The position numbers and the translations under genes are program-made. Shown here one piece after another: positions 54,101 to 64,000 of a stretch of 64,000 nucleotides of DNA. Below the pieces are notes generated by a model, which saw only the letters and a program-made list of their open reading frames with translations, did no database searches and was not told where the DNA came from. Location of the stretch: positions 992,001 through 1,056,000 of the forward strand of contig OZ345361.1 in assembly GCA_977006965.1 (NCBI GenBank), given 5' to 3'. Within the stretch, counting starts at the first letter, position 1. Each line of letters begins with the position of its first letter. The DNA comes from Phymatolithon calcareum (taxonomy: Eukaryota > Rhodophyta > Florideophyceae > Hapalidiales).

Positions 54101-55629
54101 AGATCGACAAGTTCCTCATCGACGAGCTCGGCTTCTCAAGTAGTCCCAATGATCCTTGTCTTTATGTCCGGCATAAGTCAAGCAGCATCATGATCATCGC
54201 GCTATATGTGGATGACTTGCTGATTGCCGGAAACGATACTTCTGCTATTTCGTGGATCAAGGGGGAGTTGAACAAGCGATTCGAGATGAAGGACCTTGGG
54301 GAAGCTAGTGTTTGTCTTGGACTTGGAATTCGCCGAGATCGCACAGTTCGAACTCTTCACCTCTCGCAGTCGGTCTACGCTCAGTCAGTCTTGGAACGTT
54401 TCGGCATGGAGAACTCGAAACCAGCACCAACCCCTATGGAGTCAAGCAACAAGAACACCGGAACGAAAGAAGTCGACATCACCCAGCTCGTCGATGAACA
54501 AGTTCCATACCGTGTTGGAGAAGGTTCGGCAATTGATGAGGAGAAAGAAAAAGTTGGGTTGAAGGAAAATGGTTGAGTAGAAGCTGAGATAGGTGAGAAT
54601 GAGTTCCTTGGTTTATGGACTTGGCGGACCTCAGGTCAAGACTATATAGACCTGAGAACTCAATCAACTTGATCAAAATACCCTAATTGACGACGGAGAC
54701 ACTCTAACCCTAAACAAATTTGTCATAATATCATATGACACGTGTAACATGAAAAAATGAAGAATCATCTACTGAGTGAGGGGGGTATGATTATCATACT
54801 CTTATCAAACTTTGACACGTGTCACTGCCAATCTTCTTGTTTCAAAGTTCTGAGTCACTTTGACTTTCGACTTGACACGTGTACACGTGTACCGAGATCA
54901 TTCCTTGATATTGAAGTGTGTTTGCGACTAGAGCTCCAAGCAATCGCACTTCCAACATATCGTCCAGCCATCGGAAGTCTCATGTTCTTGATGGTTGGTA
55001 CACGCCCAGACATCTCGGACTCGGTCGGAAAGCTGTCTTCGTTCTCCGAAAAGCCTCTGAAACGTCACTGGATGGGCGTGAAGCGTGTTCTGCGATATAT
55101 TGCGGGTACTTGAGATCACGGAATTTTGTTCGGTGGAAGTGGGAGTTTTGTTCCAATCGGTTACACGGATGCGGATTGGCAGGGATGTGTTGAGACAAGA
55201 CGGTCCACAAGTAGCTATGTGTTCCTTCTTGCAGGGGGAGCCATAAGCTGGCGTTCAGAGAAGCAAACCATCGTCGCCACTTCAACATGCGAAGCGGAAT
55301 ACATCGCTTCGTGTGCCGCCGCCAAGGAATCTGTCTGGTTGTCAAGACTCATTGCCGATGTTCAAGGTCTCGAGAAGCCATCCGCCATGACTCTGTACGC
55401 TGAGAGTCAAAGTGCGATCGCGACCGGGCGAAATGCGGCCATCTCTCAGAGGAACAAGCACATAGACATCCAAAATCACTATGTTCGTGATGTGGTTGCC
55501 ACGGGCAAGATATCTATCAAGTATTGTAGTACTGAGATGATGATTGCGGATGCACTCACCAAGCCACTCGATCGTGTCAAGACGGCCAAGTTCGTACATG
55601 ACATGGCTATATGCCCGAGGAAGTCGTAG
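51111..55629 (+). pseudogene. Copia gag-pol of E4, multiply broken
   Basis: Gag starts at ATG 51111. Lesions shared with E3: TAA before the zinc knuckle (about 51765), DSR for DSG in protease (near 52000) and the extra A in integrase at KFHK (near 52725). Private lesions: TGA for TGG in gag (ATGTGA at 51365), a TGA in GT*DHG near 55111, and the solo LTR. A 704-codon frame (52462-54576) spans the integrase core, RT (ALYVDDLLIAGND) and its connection. RNase H after the LTR has GYTDADW, CEAEY and AESQSA (E replaces D). Confidence 0.88.
54513..54957 (-). mobile_element. solo Copia LTR in E4, target duplication TACCG/TATCG
   Basis: TGTTGGAGAAGGTTCGGC...CACTTCCAACA is inserted in RT at the YRPAIGS codons. 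The flanks TACCG (54508-54512) and TATCG (54958-54962) differ at one base, so one copy mutated after insertion. It resembles the LTR at 45536-45980. Confidence 0.9.
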
Positions 55630-55650
55630 TGTCCCTCGATCAAGGGGGAG

Positions 55651-56094
55651 TGTTAGAAGTGTGATTGCTTGGAGCTGTAGTCGCAAACACACTTCAATAT
55701 CAAGGTATGATCTCAGTACACGTGTACACGTGTCAAGTCGAATGTGAAAGTGTCCCAGAACTTTGGATCAAGAAGATTGGCAGTGACACGTGTCAGAGTA
55801 TGATAAGAGTATGATAATCATACTCCTCTCACTCAGTAGATGATTCTTGATTTTTTCATGTTACACGGGGCATATGATATTATGACAAATTTGGTTATGG
55901 TTACTGTGTCTCCGTCGTCAATTAGGGTTTTGATCAAGTCTGGTTCTGTTCTCAGGTCTATATATTCTTGACCTGAGGTCCGCCAAGTGAATAAACCAAG
56001 GAACTCATTCTCTCACAACCCAACTTCTCCTCAACCAATTCATTCCAACCAAACATTTTCATTCACCTCATCTTCTCCCTAACCTCCAAGAACA
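55651..56094 (+). mobile_element. 3' LTR of E4
   Basis: TGTTAGAAGTGTGATTGC...CTCCAAGAACA follows GATCAAGGGGGAG. The right flank AGATC is the first base-run of the L2-derived sequence; there is no left partner because E4 lacks a 5' LTR. Confidence 0.88.
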
Positions 56095-58442
56095 AGATCG
56101 TGCATGTCATGCGCTTAGGGTGTACGATGGCCGTACATCATTGGCTCCTGATCATGTAATGCATGACACACAGCATTACTAACGGTCGCTTGACACTTCT
56201 AACCTTGGAGGTGAGTGAAATATCGACTTTTGGCCATTTTGGAGTACATAGCCCCGGCGTTACTTTTACGTAAGGTTTGCTATCTTTTAATCATAGCAGT
56301 AAATTTTAATCAGCAGAACAGAAATCTGGCAATATAAAAATCCACGTAGAGCATTGGCTCAATTTGAATGGCCAGCGTAGTAATGTTGGCGACTGCATGG
56401 AAGATACGTACTGTACGCTTCGTGCTGGATACAAATCCTCAGTATGCCCAGCATATTTTCAGAATTGGAATTTCTGTTTGCACTACAAATGGAAGTCTCA
56501 TTTGATAAGAGTCAATATCATCTGCCGAGGTATCATAGAGCCCAATTGGCGCAAAAATACCACAACGTTATGCACTGTATGAAGCGATGTTATATGAAAT
56601 TGGGTGTTTTTATGATGCTTGTAGACGCTTATTCAAAAAATTGACCTAAATTTGAAAGTGCTGATTGTTACATTTCTAATCTGTAGCGTAAAGCGTTAGC
56701 TTCGACTCCCATTACAAGTCACGGAGACTTGGACGCGAGGTAACGCAAGAAATGAGAGTATAAAATTCAGTATTAAACAGTATGCTTGACAACAGCCAAT
56801 TGCGCGCAATTGTGCATTACGCGCACAATTGTGTGTAATTGTTCATGCACTCTTACTTTTCGCACAATTGCTTTCGCCAAAGATTCAGAGAGCTGGCAAT
56901 GCGAGCTCCGCACTTGTCATTGAGATGTGAGCGAACATTAGGAAAGCAGCTGGAAGGCTGCTTCTTTTGCTACCAAATTTGTCCCAATTGCACACTCTGT
57001 ATTGAAACCGCGCAAGTGCACATATGCACAATTGCGCACCAAATCCGGTTCCTGTGCGCAACTGTCAAAATCCAAATTAACGCCGTTTCATAGCCGATCG
57101 AGTTTTCCAGGATTTTTTCCCGTTTTCATTCTTCGTCACTATCTTTATCTTTTCTCTGATTGCGCTAGCGATAAGTATTCAGATAAAGCAAATCGCGCAC
57201 TCTTAAGTTCTTGCCAAAAACAATTACGCGCAGCAAAAAGCAAGATTTTTGTCTGGTGCCAGCAGACAAACGTTATTATACAGTACAACGGGGATGTGGA
57301 GGATACTGTATTGTATTGTTATGCTGCCTGGCAAAATACTGTATTGATCATCAGACTGACTACTCTCACTAATCAGAGCTCTCAAAACATTCAAATCATA
57401 AGTATGAAAGGTTTCTTCTCCTTGGTTGTCAGTGCTGGATGTAACAATAAACACTTTCAAATTCGAGTCAATTTTGAAAACAGTGTCTGTGCGCTTCATA
57501 AAAATACGCAGTTTCACATAACACTATTTCCTACATAGCGCTGTGATCTTTTGGGCACTATCTCTGCAGATGGCATTGTTTCCTTTTATCAAATCGGACT
57601 TCTGTTTGTTTTGAAAACAAAAATTTCAATTGTGAGGAGATTTCGCGCGTACTTTCAATGTATTGCCAACACACAGCGTTGTACGTATCCTTAGCGTTAC
57701 ACATGGAACCTCCAGACTCTGAAAGAAACATATTTTTGATTGCCTTACATTAGTTATTGAAGGTGAGCAAAGACGGCACTGCAGACACTAAAATTCCATC
57801 GTTCTTTCGCCCGTAATGGCGCAGGAAAAGGCCACAAAAAAGAGCTTGTAGCGAACTAAACACCAAAGTCGACATTTACCTCACCTCCCTTATGGCCACG
57901 TACCCCATTACACATCCTCCCGTGCACATTACATCGTCAACAGTGAACATGACACGTACAACCATGCTTGTCGTTTGCATGACACTGTATTATGCATGGC
58001 ATGCATAATGACAGGAACAACAATGCACATGACACTTGCGCAATGTACTTAACGTGTGTAAGGCGTACAAACTAAGAATAGCTATCTAGTGTCAGCCATA
58101 GTGGCTACACCGATGTAATTCAATGTAAACAAACAATCATATCTTGACAACACAGGAATCCTCAATCACGTGCAAATACTTACACGTGATCAAACAATAT
58201 ACTTCTACATCTATCATAATGGCTATATGACAATGTATGTGTACACGTGTACATATCAAAAGTATTGTAGCGGTCTTTGCTTAAGACACTGTGCACTGAG
58301 TGTGCACTATATGGGTCTACTGAGGGCTATAAATAGTCCAATTTCGCCACGTGTCCTAAAAAGCTTGTTCACGGCGCATTTTTCGAAGGTCCCGAAAATG
58401 GCTAATTGAGAACAGACATTTTGAAATTTTGGTCCAAGGTAC
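56095..58442 (-). mobile_element. second copy of LTR family L2, truncated and split
   Basis: 56095-56206 matches 32087-32198 and 57889-58442 continues the match to the AAGGTACCA near the end of the 850-bp LTR. The first 180 bp and the last 10 bp or so (CTTTCAACA) are missing. The two parts are separated by the inverted-repeat element 56207-57888. CACGTG boxes are retained. Confidence 0.85.
56207..57888. mobile_element. DNA transposon of uncertain family, 1.7 kb, target duplication CTT
   Basis: The left end GGAGGTGAGTGAAATATCG and the reverse complement of the right end GGAGGTGAGGTAAATGTCG form inverted repeats of about 26 bp. CTT flanks both sides (56204-56206, 57889-57891), and the uninterrupted L2 copy at 32198 has a single CTT. 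A 3-bp duplication fits Harbinger or CACTA classes, but the ends match neither canonical motif. The interior holds only unrecognised frames (the longest is 57002-57538, plus) and clustered GCGCAATTGTGC-type palindromes. Confidence 0.85.
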
Positions 58443-58444
58443 CA

Positions 58445-60205
58445 TGTTGAACACGGACACTACTCCGCATCACCTTTGGATGGGATCAGCTCCAATCCTC
58501 GATTATGTATGTTTGTTTGGGTCAAAATGCTGGTATGTTCTTCCGAAAGAAAATGTGAAGAAACTTGACGCTCGTGCTCGTCAGGGTATGATGATGGGTT
58601 ATTCTTCTGCCAGGAAAGGGTAGAGAATCTGAGACCCTGAGCACAAGAAAAATGTTGTGTCAAGAAGTGTCAAATTTATCGAAGGACTTAGAAATGAAGT
58701 AAAAATAGAGGTATCGACTCCTCTAACTAAAGAAAAGAGACAGTACATGCAATCGAAGTGCAATCAAAAGTCTTGGAATCTTCAGACACCGGTGACTCAA
58801 ACCATGAGTAGGAGAACGAGAACCTCACCTCTGATGATAGTGACACACAACAAATCGCTCCTCTTCCGACTCCTCGCCGATCAAGCCGTATCTCTCGGCC
58901 ACCTACGGAGTTCTAGAAAGCTAATCCTCAATCTATCAATCTTGCACCGGAGAGCTGTAATCTTGCCATCAAATCAGAGCTTCTTGCAACAGATGTGCCT
59001 CGCTCACATCAAGAAGCCACTTCTGCTGCGAAAATAGACTTTTGGAAACCGGCTATTGAAAAACAGCATTCGTTTATTACTCGCAACAACACTTGGAAAC
59101 TTGTTGAGCGCACGCCTGATGTGAACGTCGTTCCATGTATGTATGTCTTTGCACTCAAGGAATATGGTCCTAAGGCTCGCATTTTAGCCAAGGGTTGCCG
59201 AAAAATTCATGGGGTGGATTACGGTGAAACGTATGCCCCTGTCGTCAAGTTCACCTCAGTCCGTGTAATGCTTGCCACAGTCGCTGTCAAGGATCTCGGT
59301 CTCAACCAGATGGACGTTGTCACGGCATTTCTTCACGGAGATTTGGACACCGACATTTACACGGAGATCCCTTCTGAATTCCGGCAGCCGTCCCGTCAAC
59401 ACTTAGTGTGTAAGCTCTTGAAAGCACTCTATGGACTGAAGCAAGCTCCACGCTTATGGCATGCCAAAATCGATGCATTCCTCATTACCGAATTAAACTT
59501 TACCAGCAGTCCGAACGACCCATATCTCTACGTTCGACATAGCTCTAAAGAGGTTATGATAATAGCGCTGTATGTGGATGACTTGCTCATTGCGGGCATG
59601 ACACTGCAGAACTTGTTTGGATCAAGGGGGAGCTACAGAAACGGTTCGAGATGAAAGACTTAGGATAGGCACGTGTATGCTTGGGATTAGAAATCTCGCG
59701 CGATAGAGGTGGACGGACACTTCGTCTCTCACAGAAAAAGAACGTTCATTCAGTACTGCCAAACTATTGATTGTCTCATGTTTCTGTACATTTGTACTCG
59801 ACCCGATATTGGCTTTGCTGTATGCTGTCTTGCACAGTTCTCCGAGGATCCAATCGTTCCACACTGGGTTGGTGTCAAGCGAGTTATGCGCTATATTGCA
59901 GGTACGCGCAACTTCGGCATTACATTCGGACGTCATACTGCAACTGACCCGGTTGGATACACAGACTCGGACTGGGGTGGCTGTCGTGACTGTTGCAAAT
60001 CTACATGTGGACACATCTTCATGATCGCAGGTGGACCAGTCTGCTCGCGTTCGAAGAAGCAGACAATTGTCGCGATATCTTCTTGTGAAGCAGAATACAT
60101 CGCGTCGTGCTCCGCCGCCAAGGAGGCAGTATGGCTTTCACGACTTATTGGAGACATCTAAGGACTGGACAAGCCTTTACCAATTCGCGTGCTCGCCGAT
60201 AATCA
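58445..60205 (+). pseudogene. Copia pol of E8 (diverged sub-family), decayed
   Basis: The integrase C-terminal part (TTPHHLWMGSAPILDYVCLF) is followed by two stops at 58621 and 58630. RT (58995-59654) has QMDVVTAFLHGDLDTD, YGLKQAPRLW and an intact ALYVDDLLIAG, then a one-base loss near 59599. A deletion near 59750 removes the RT-RNase H connection. RNase H follows (59709-60161: GYTDSDW, CEAEY) with TAA at 60159. It is cut at 60205 by the E9 5' LTR. Confidence 0.85.
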
Positions 60206-60649
60206 TGTTGGAAGTGTGACTGCTTGGAGCTCTAGTCGCAAACACACTTCAATATCAAGGAATGATCTCGGTACACATGTACTCGTGTCAAGTCGAAAGT
60301 CAAAGTGTCTCAGAACTATGAATCAAGAAGATTGGCGGTGACACGTGTCAAAGTATGATAAGAGTATGATAATCATACTCCCCTCACTCAGTAGATGATT
60401 CTTCATTTTTTCAAGTTACACGTGTCATATGATATTATGACAAATTTGTTTAGGCTTAATGTGTCTCCGTCGTCAATTAGGGTTTTTGATCAAGTTGATT
60501 GAGTTCTCAGGTCTATATTGTCTTGACCTGAGGTCCGCCAAGTGAATAAACCAAGGAACTCATTCTCACCTATCTCAGCTTCTACTCAACAATTTCACAT
60601 CAACCAAACTTTTTCTTTCTCCCCATCACTTGCGTAACCTTCTTCAACA
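60206..60649 (+). mobile_element. 5' LTR of E9
   Basis: TGTTGGAAGTGTGACTGC...CCTTCTTCAACA, 444 bp, with ACACGTGT palindromes and a CTATATTG variant at the TATA position. Confidence 0.92.
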
Positions 60650-60663
60650 GGTTATGGGCCCAG
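60650..60663 (+). other. primer-binding site of E9
   Basis: GGTTATGGGCCCAG immediately follows the LTR. It is identical to the sites in E1 and E2. Confidence 0.85.
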
Positions 60664-61158
60664 TCAACGCACCTCAACCACCGCGTTTCATCATCATCGT
60701 CATCATCTCCGGGGTTCTCCTTCGCCCCCGATCTGTCTCTGTCTGATCTTTCTGCTTGCGCATCCTTTTCAAGAATCGTTGATTCTTGCTCGGCCCGCTT
60801 CAGGGGATCACAAAGCGTCTTGCAGTGCGCGTTGCCGGATGCAGGTTCAGGTGTACCAAAACACCACAAGGGTCTTCCTGTTGCGTATCCTTGTTAAAAA
60901 TCTTTGATTCTTACTATGCCCGTTTCAGAATACCACAAAACGTCTTGCAGTGCGTGTTGCCGGCTGCAGGTTCAGGTGTACCAAAACGCCACAAGAGGTA
61001 TACGGCCATTGAGCCATCCCCCGATCAAGGTCCGGGTCACATTGACTCGAAGGAATTTCTTATACGGGACAGATTGCCTCGATAGTTAACTTCGGTTGAC
61101 TCGCAGTGGACTCCCCGAACGGATTTTCGACAAGAATAGAAGACCCACACTCCCCAAA
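60664..61158 (+). repeat. 5' leader of E9 with tandem repeats
   Basis: CGTCTTGCAGTGCG...TGCAGGTTCAGGTGTACC occurs at about 60807 and 60941 in the same arrangement as E2, but the first half has diverged. The ATG-less open frame of about 98 codons is kept, ending in TAG just before gag. Confidence 0.7.
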
Positions 61159-64000
61159 ATGGACAACTCACAAGGAACGCTGAAGGTCGAGAAACTCAAT
61201 GAGACCAATTTCCATGCTTGGAAACAGAATATTCAGCTAGTACTATCATTCCGCGAACTTGATGAACACATTGAGGACGATCCACCAGCACGGTACTCGG
61301 ACGATTTCACTCTCTGGCGTCGAAGTGACAACAAGGCAAAGGCTATTATCGGACTTTCTCTCTCGGATGAACATCTCGAGCATGTGCAAGATGTGAATAC
61401 GGCCAAGGAAATGTGGCAGTCGATTCTCAATATCTTTGAACGACATACACTACTGAACAAACTGGCCGCTCGCCGCATGTTCTATACCGCCACAATGGTC
61501 GAGGACGAGAAAATACTTTCTTATACGAACCGTATTCGCCAGCTCGCATCCACCCTCAAGTCAATGGGTGTTGATATCGACGACAAAGAAATGGCGATGG
61601 CTTTGCTTAACGGACTTCCGGAACGGTACGATAGCTTAATCCGTGCTCTAGATGCTCTTGGGAAGGAGGATGAGTCATTCTCGCTCGAGTTTGTGAAGAG
61701 CAGACTTTTGCAAGAGGAGCAGCGTATGTCTATGAGAGTCGAAGCATCAACCGTGAAAGCTGAGACTGCGGCACTGTTCACAGCCAGACGCGATGGAGAA
61801 CGCATTCGTGATCACTGCGACCATTGTCATCGATCCGGACATAAGAGCCTTAAGTGTTGGACCAAATTCCCTCACCTTGCTCCGGAAGGATACAAACGTC
61901 GGAATGAAAAGCAAACAAAACCATCTGCATTTCTGACTGATGAGTCGGAACCTGTTCGTGTCATGTCTGATTCCGACTTTGTATGATTGATGGCCAAGGT
62001 GCGCAATTCCGACATTTCCGAGAAGTTCAAGTCCTGGATCATTGACTCTGGAAGCACATCCCACATGACGTTTGACCGCTCACTCTTCTGCACGTACACC
62101 GAACTGTCGTCTACTGTTGAAATGGGAAAGAAAGCTAAGGCCACAATCGCTGGAAAGGGTGATGCCATTATTACGATCAATGTGAATGGGAAGCCGTCGA
62201 AATGCAAACTGAAGGATGTTATGCACATACCGGACTTTGGATACTCTTTACTATCGGTATCCAAAATGGATGAGTATGGATATGGGATTACGTTCAAGAA
62301 CAGTCGTTGCTATGTTAAATCTCATGATGACACGGTTGCTACAGGAACACTTCGCAAGAGTCTCTATTCACTCGATCTTGCAGATGGCAATAAATTTACC
62401 GAAGTTTCTTGTCTTGCTAGCCTCCAGCTTTTGCATGACCGTCTCGCTCATGTCCATCCCTCTGGTATCTCTGATATGGTACGTCTTGGGGTGGTCAAAG
62501 GTGTGAACATAGCTCCCAATCCAATCTCAGAACATCCATGCAAAGGCTGTCTCGCCGGCAAAGGTCATCGCGCTCCTATCCCAAAGTCTAGTAGTACTCG
62601 TTCTGAAGCCGTTCTCGATCTCGTACATTCCGACGTCTTAGGTCCTATCGACATTCCGTCACTTGGAGGATCGCAGTACTTCATCACATTCATCGATGAT
62701 CACTCCAAGTGGACCACGGTATACACCATGCGACGGACGTCGGAGAGCTTTGAGTGTTTTCGAAAGTTCCACAAGCATGCTGAAACCCATATTGGTAGAA
62801 AGCTTAAGCATTTGAACGTTCAGGACTTCTCGACTGCACCAAAGTTCAAGGCTATTAGGACCGATAACGGAGGCGAGTACCTTTCCAACGAGTTCAAGGC
62901 ATATTTGGCACAACACGGTATACATCAGCAACTCACAGTAGCATATACCCCACAACAAAATGGGGTGGCTGAGCGCATGAACCGCACCCTTCTCAACTTG
63001 GGGCGCTCGATGCTTCATCACAGAGACATCGAGAAGAAGTTCTGGGCTGAAGCACCTGCTACTGCTGTGTATGTTCGAAATCGAGTTACGTCACGAGGAC
63101 TTCCTTCGAACACCACCCCCCATCACATATGGATGGGTGCCGCTCCAGACTCGGGACACTTACGTGTATTTGGCATAAAGTGTTGGTACGTGCTTCCGAA
63201 AAAGAAGGTTAAGAAACTCGACTCTCGAACTCGTGAAGCCATTATGCTGGGATATGCGACTTCGTCCAAAGGATATAAGCTGTGGGATCTAAGCTCTAAG
63301 AAGGTGATTGTGTCAAGGGATGTGACGTTCGACGAATCGGATTGCGGATTAGGTGAGGATGAAACGGATGTATCCACTGACATTCCAGACGACGGAGTGG
63401 TCCAAGCATGTGAAGATACGGTTGAAGCTAAGGACACGTCGGAGGAAAACAACAAGAACCTCGATGTGACTAACGAAGAAGGGCAGCAGGCGGACGATGC
63501 AGAACAACCAACAACACCAGCGGCATCTGAAGTAACTACACCGATGATCGCCAAACCCATTCTGCGCAGGTCAGCTCGGGTCTCAAAACCACCCACTGAC
63601 TTCTGGAGTGCTCCCCGCACACTGCAATGCTTGCCTTCGAATCTGTCAATCCCGCATCGGAATCCGCTTTGTCTTCTCATCAAAAACCTCAGACCTTTAA
63701 GGAAGCGACTTCGAATGAGAACGTCGACTTCTGGTCTCCAGCCATTAAGAAAGAACATTCTTCACTCGTCCATAACAATACCTGGAAACTGGTTCCGCGC
63801 AACTCCGACATGAACGTGCTACCGTGCAAGTATGTCTTCAAGGTCAAGGATACAGGCCCAAAAGTCCGAATTGTGGCAAGAGGGTTCCGACAGGTGCATG
63901 GGGTGGACTACGGTGAAACGTATGCCCCAGTCGTGATATTCACCTCGATTCGTATCCTACTTGCAACGGTTGCTGTCCATGATCTGGAACTCCACCAAAT
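61159..64000 (+). pseudogene. Copia gag-pol of E9 (one nonsense, one frameshift, truncated by window)
   Basis: Gag starts at ATG 61159 and has the knuckle CDHCHRSGHKSLKC. A TGA at 61984-61986 replaces the C codon in DFVCLMAKV. Protease DSGST is intact. The integrase zinc finger (H-H-C-C) and core D-D-E are intact (HSDV, RTDNGG, QNGVAERMN). One C is lost in the CTCCCC run near 63614 (five C in E1), shifting the frame before RT. RT then reads KYVFKVKDTGPKVRIVAR and ETYAPVV up to the edge. With two point lesions, E9 is the least damaged copy. Confidence 0.9.

Larger units (their letters stand above)
51013..56094 (+). mobile_element. Copia element E4 (plus strand), lacks 5' LTR
   Basis: It starts abruptly inside the leader (TTATACGGGATAGATTGCC), 98 bp before gag. 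Then follow gag-pol (51111 to 55629), a solo LTR insertion (54513-54957), the polypurine tract (55633-55650) and the 3' LTR 55651-56094. It is almost identical to the E3 arm in inverted orientation up to about 54246. Confidence 0.88.
60206..64000 (+). mobile_element. Copia element E9 (plus strand), continues beyond the window
   Basis: It has a 5' LTR, primer site, repeat leader and gag-pol into RT at the window edge. It is inserted in the RNase H gene of E8 (left flank AATCA). It has few lesions so far (one nonsense, one frameshift) and is younger than E8. Its 3' LTR should lie about 2.5 kb beyond the edge if the element is complete. Confidence 0.9.

Noticed and set aside
57002-57538. 178-codon plus frame as the transposase of the 1.7-kb element
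   Set aside because: It starts with TTG, has no recognisable DDE or zinc-finger motif, and its composition follows the AT-rich DNA.
1-64000. CRISPR arrays, bacterial operons, rRNA genes, telomeric repeats
   Set aside because: No regularly spaced short repeats, ribosome-binding-site-linked gene series, rRNA-like sequence or terminal simple repeats are visible. Gene content and elements are eukaryotic.

Overview
The window is eukaryotic nuclear DNA made almost entirely of nested, broken transposable elements. No rRNA, complete tRNA, CRISPR array or bacterial-style operon is visible. The PIF/Harbinger and hAT transposase relics and the Copia polyproteins resemble families I associate with oomycetes (Peronosporales). 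That placement is from memory of protein style, and a red or brown alga is not excluded. I see no complete, clearly functional host gene.

Layout. 1-9.5 kb: old decayed DNA with three PWWP-domain fragments, a second dispersed gene family with a poly(A)-tailed copy, two fold-back repeats, and an LTR with gag-like remains. 9.5-13.3 kb: a degenerate PIF/Harbinger DNA transposon. 13.3-18 kb: gene deserts, a compact Copia-like remnant with a tRNA-like arm, and one unassigned 119-codon ORF. 18-24.9 kb: Copia element E1 (minus strand) joined to the right half of a second Copia gene (E7R). 25-36 kb: an unassigned 276-codon ORF, a hAT element with a perfect 8-bp target duplication, a solo LTR, a non-autonomous Harbinger-type element, a WD40 fragment, and a BED/hAT transposase split by two different solo LTRs. 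36-56 kb: Copia elements E2 (+), E7L (+), E5 (-), E3/E6 (-) and E4 (+). E3 and E4 are almost identical, head to head, and share inactivating lesions. 56-64 kb: a copy of an 850-bp LTR family interrupted by a 1.7-kb terminal-inverted-repeat element, then Copia E8 (+) cut by the 5' LTR of E9 (+), which runs off the window.

The Copia elements share one plan: an LTR of about 440-447 bp ending TGTTGG...CCAACA; a primer site matching the anticodon region of initiator tRNA-Met; a leader of 125-bp repeats; one gag-protease-integrase-RT-RNase H frame; a polypurine tract; and the 3' LTR. All are broken. They document an order of events: nested insertions with exact target duplications, exchange between inverted copies, a chimeric pol with a duplicated RT core, and a 3.2-kb inverted duplication that could form hairpin RNA if transcribed. 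The most unusual signals are the E3/E4 palindrome, the E1/E2 identity step, the YVDN reverse transcriptase subfamily, and one Copia gene split into halves 19 kb apart that carry the same target duplication.
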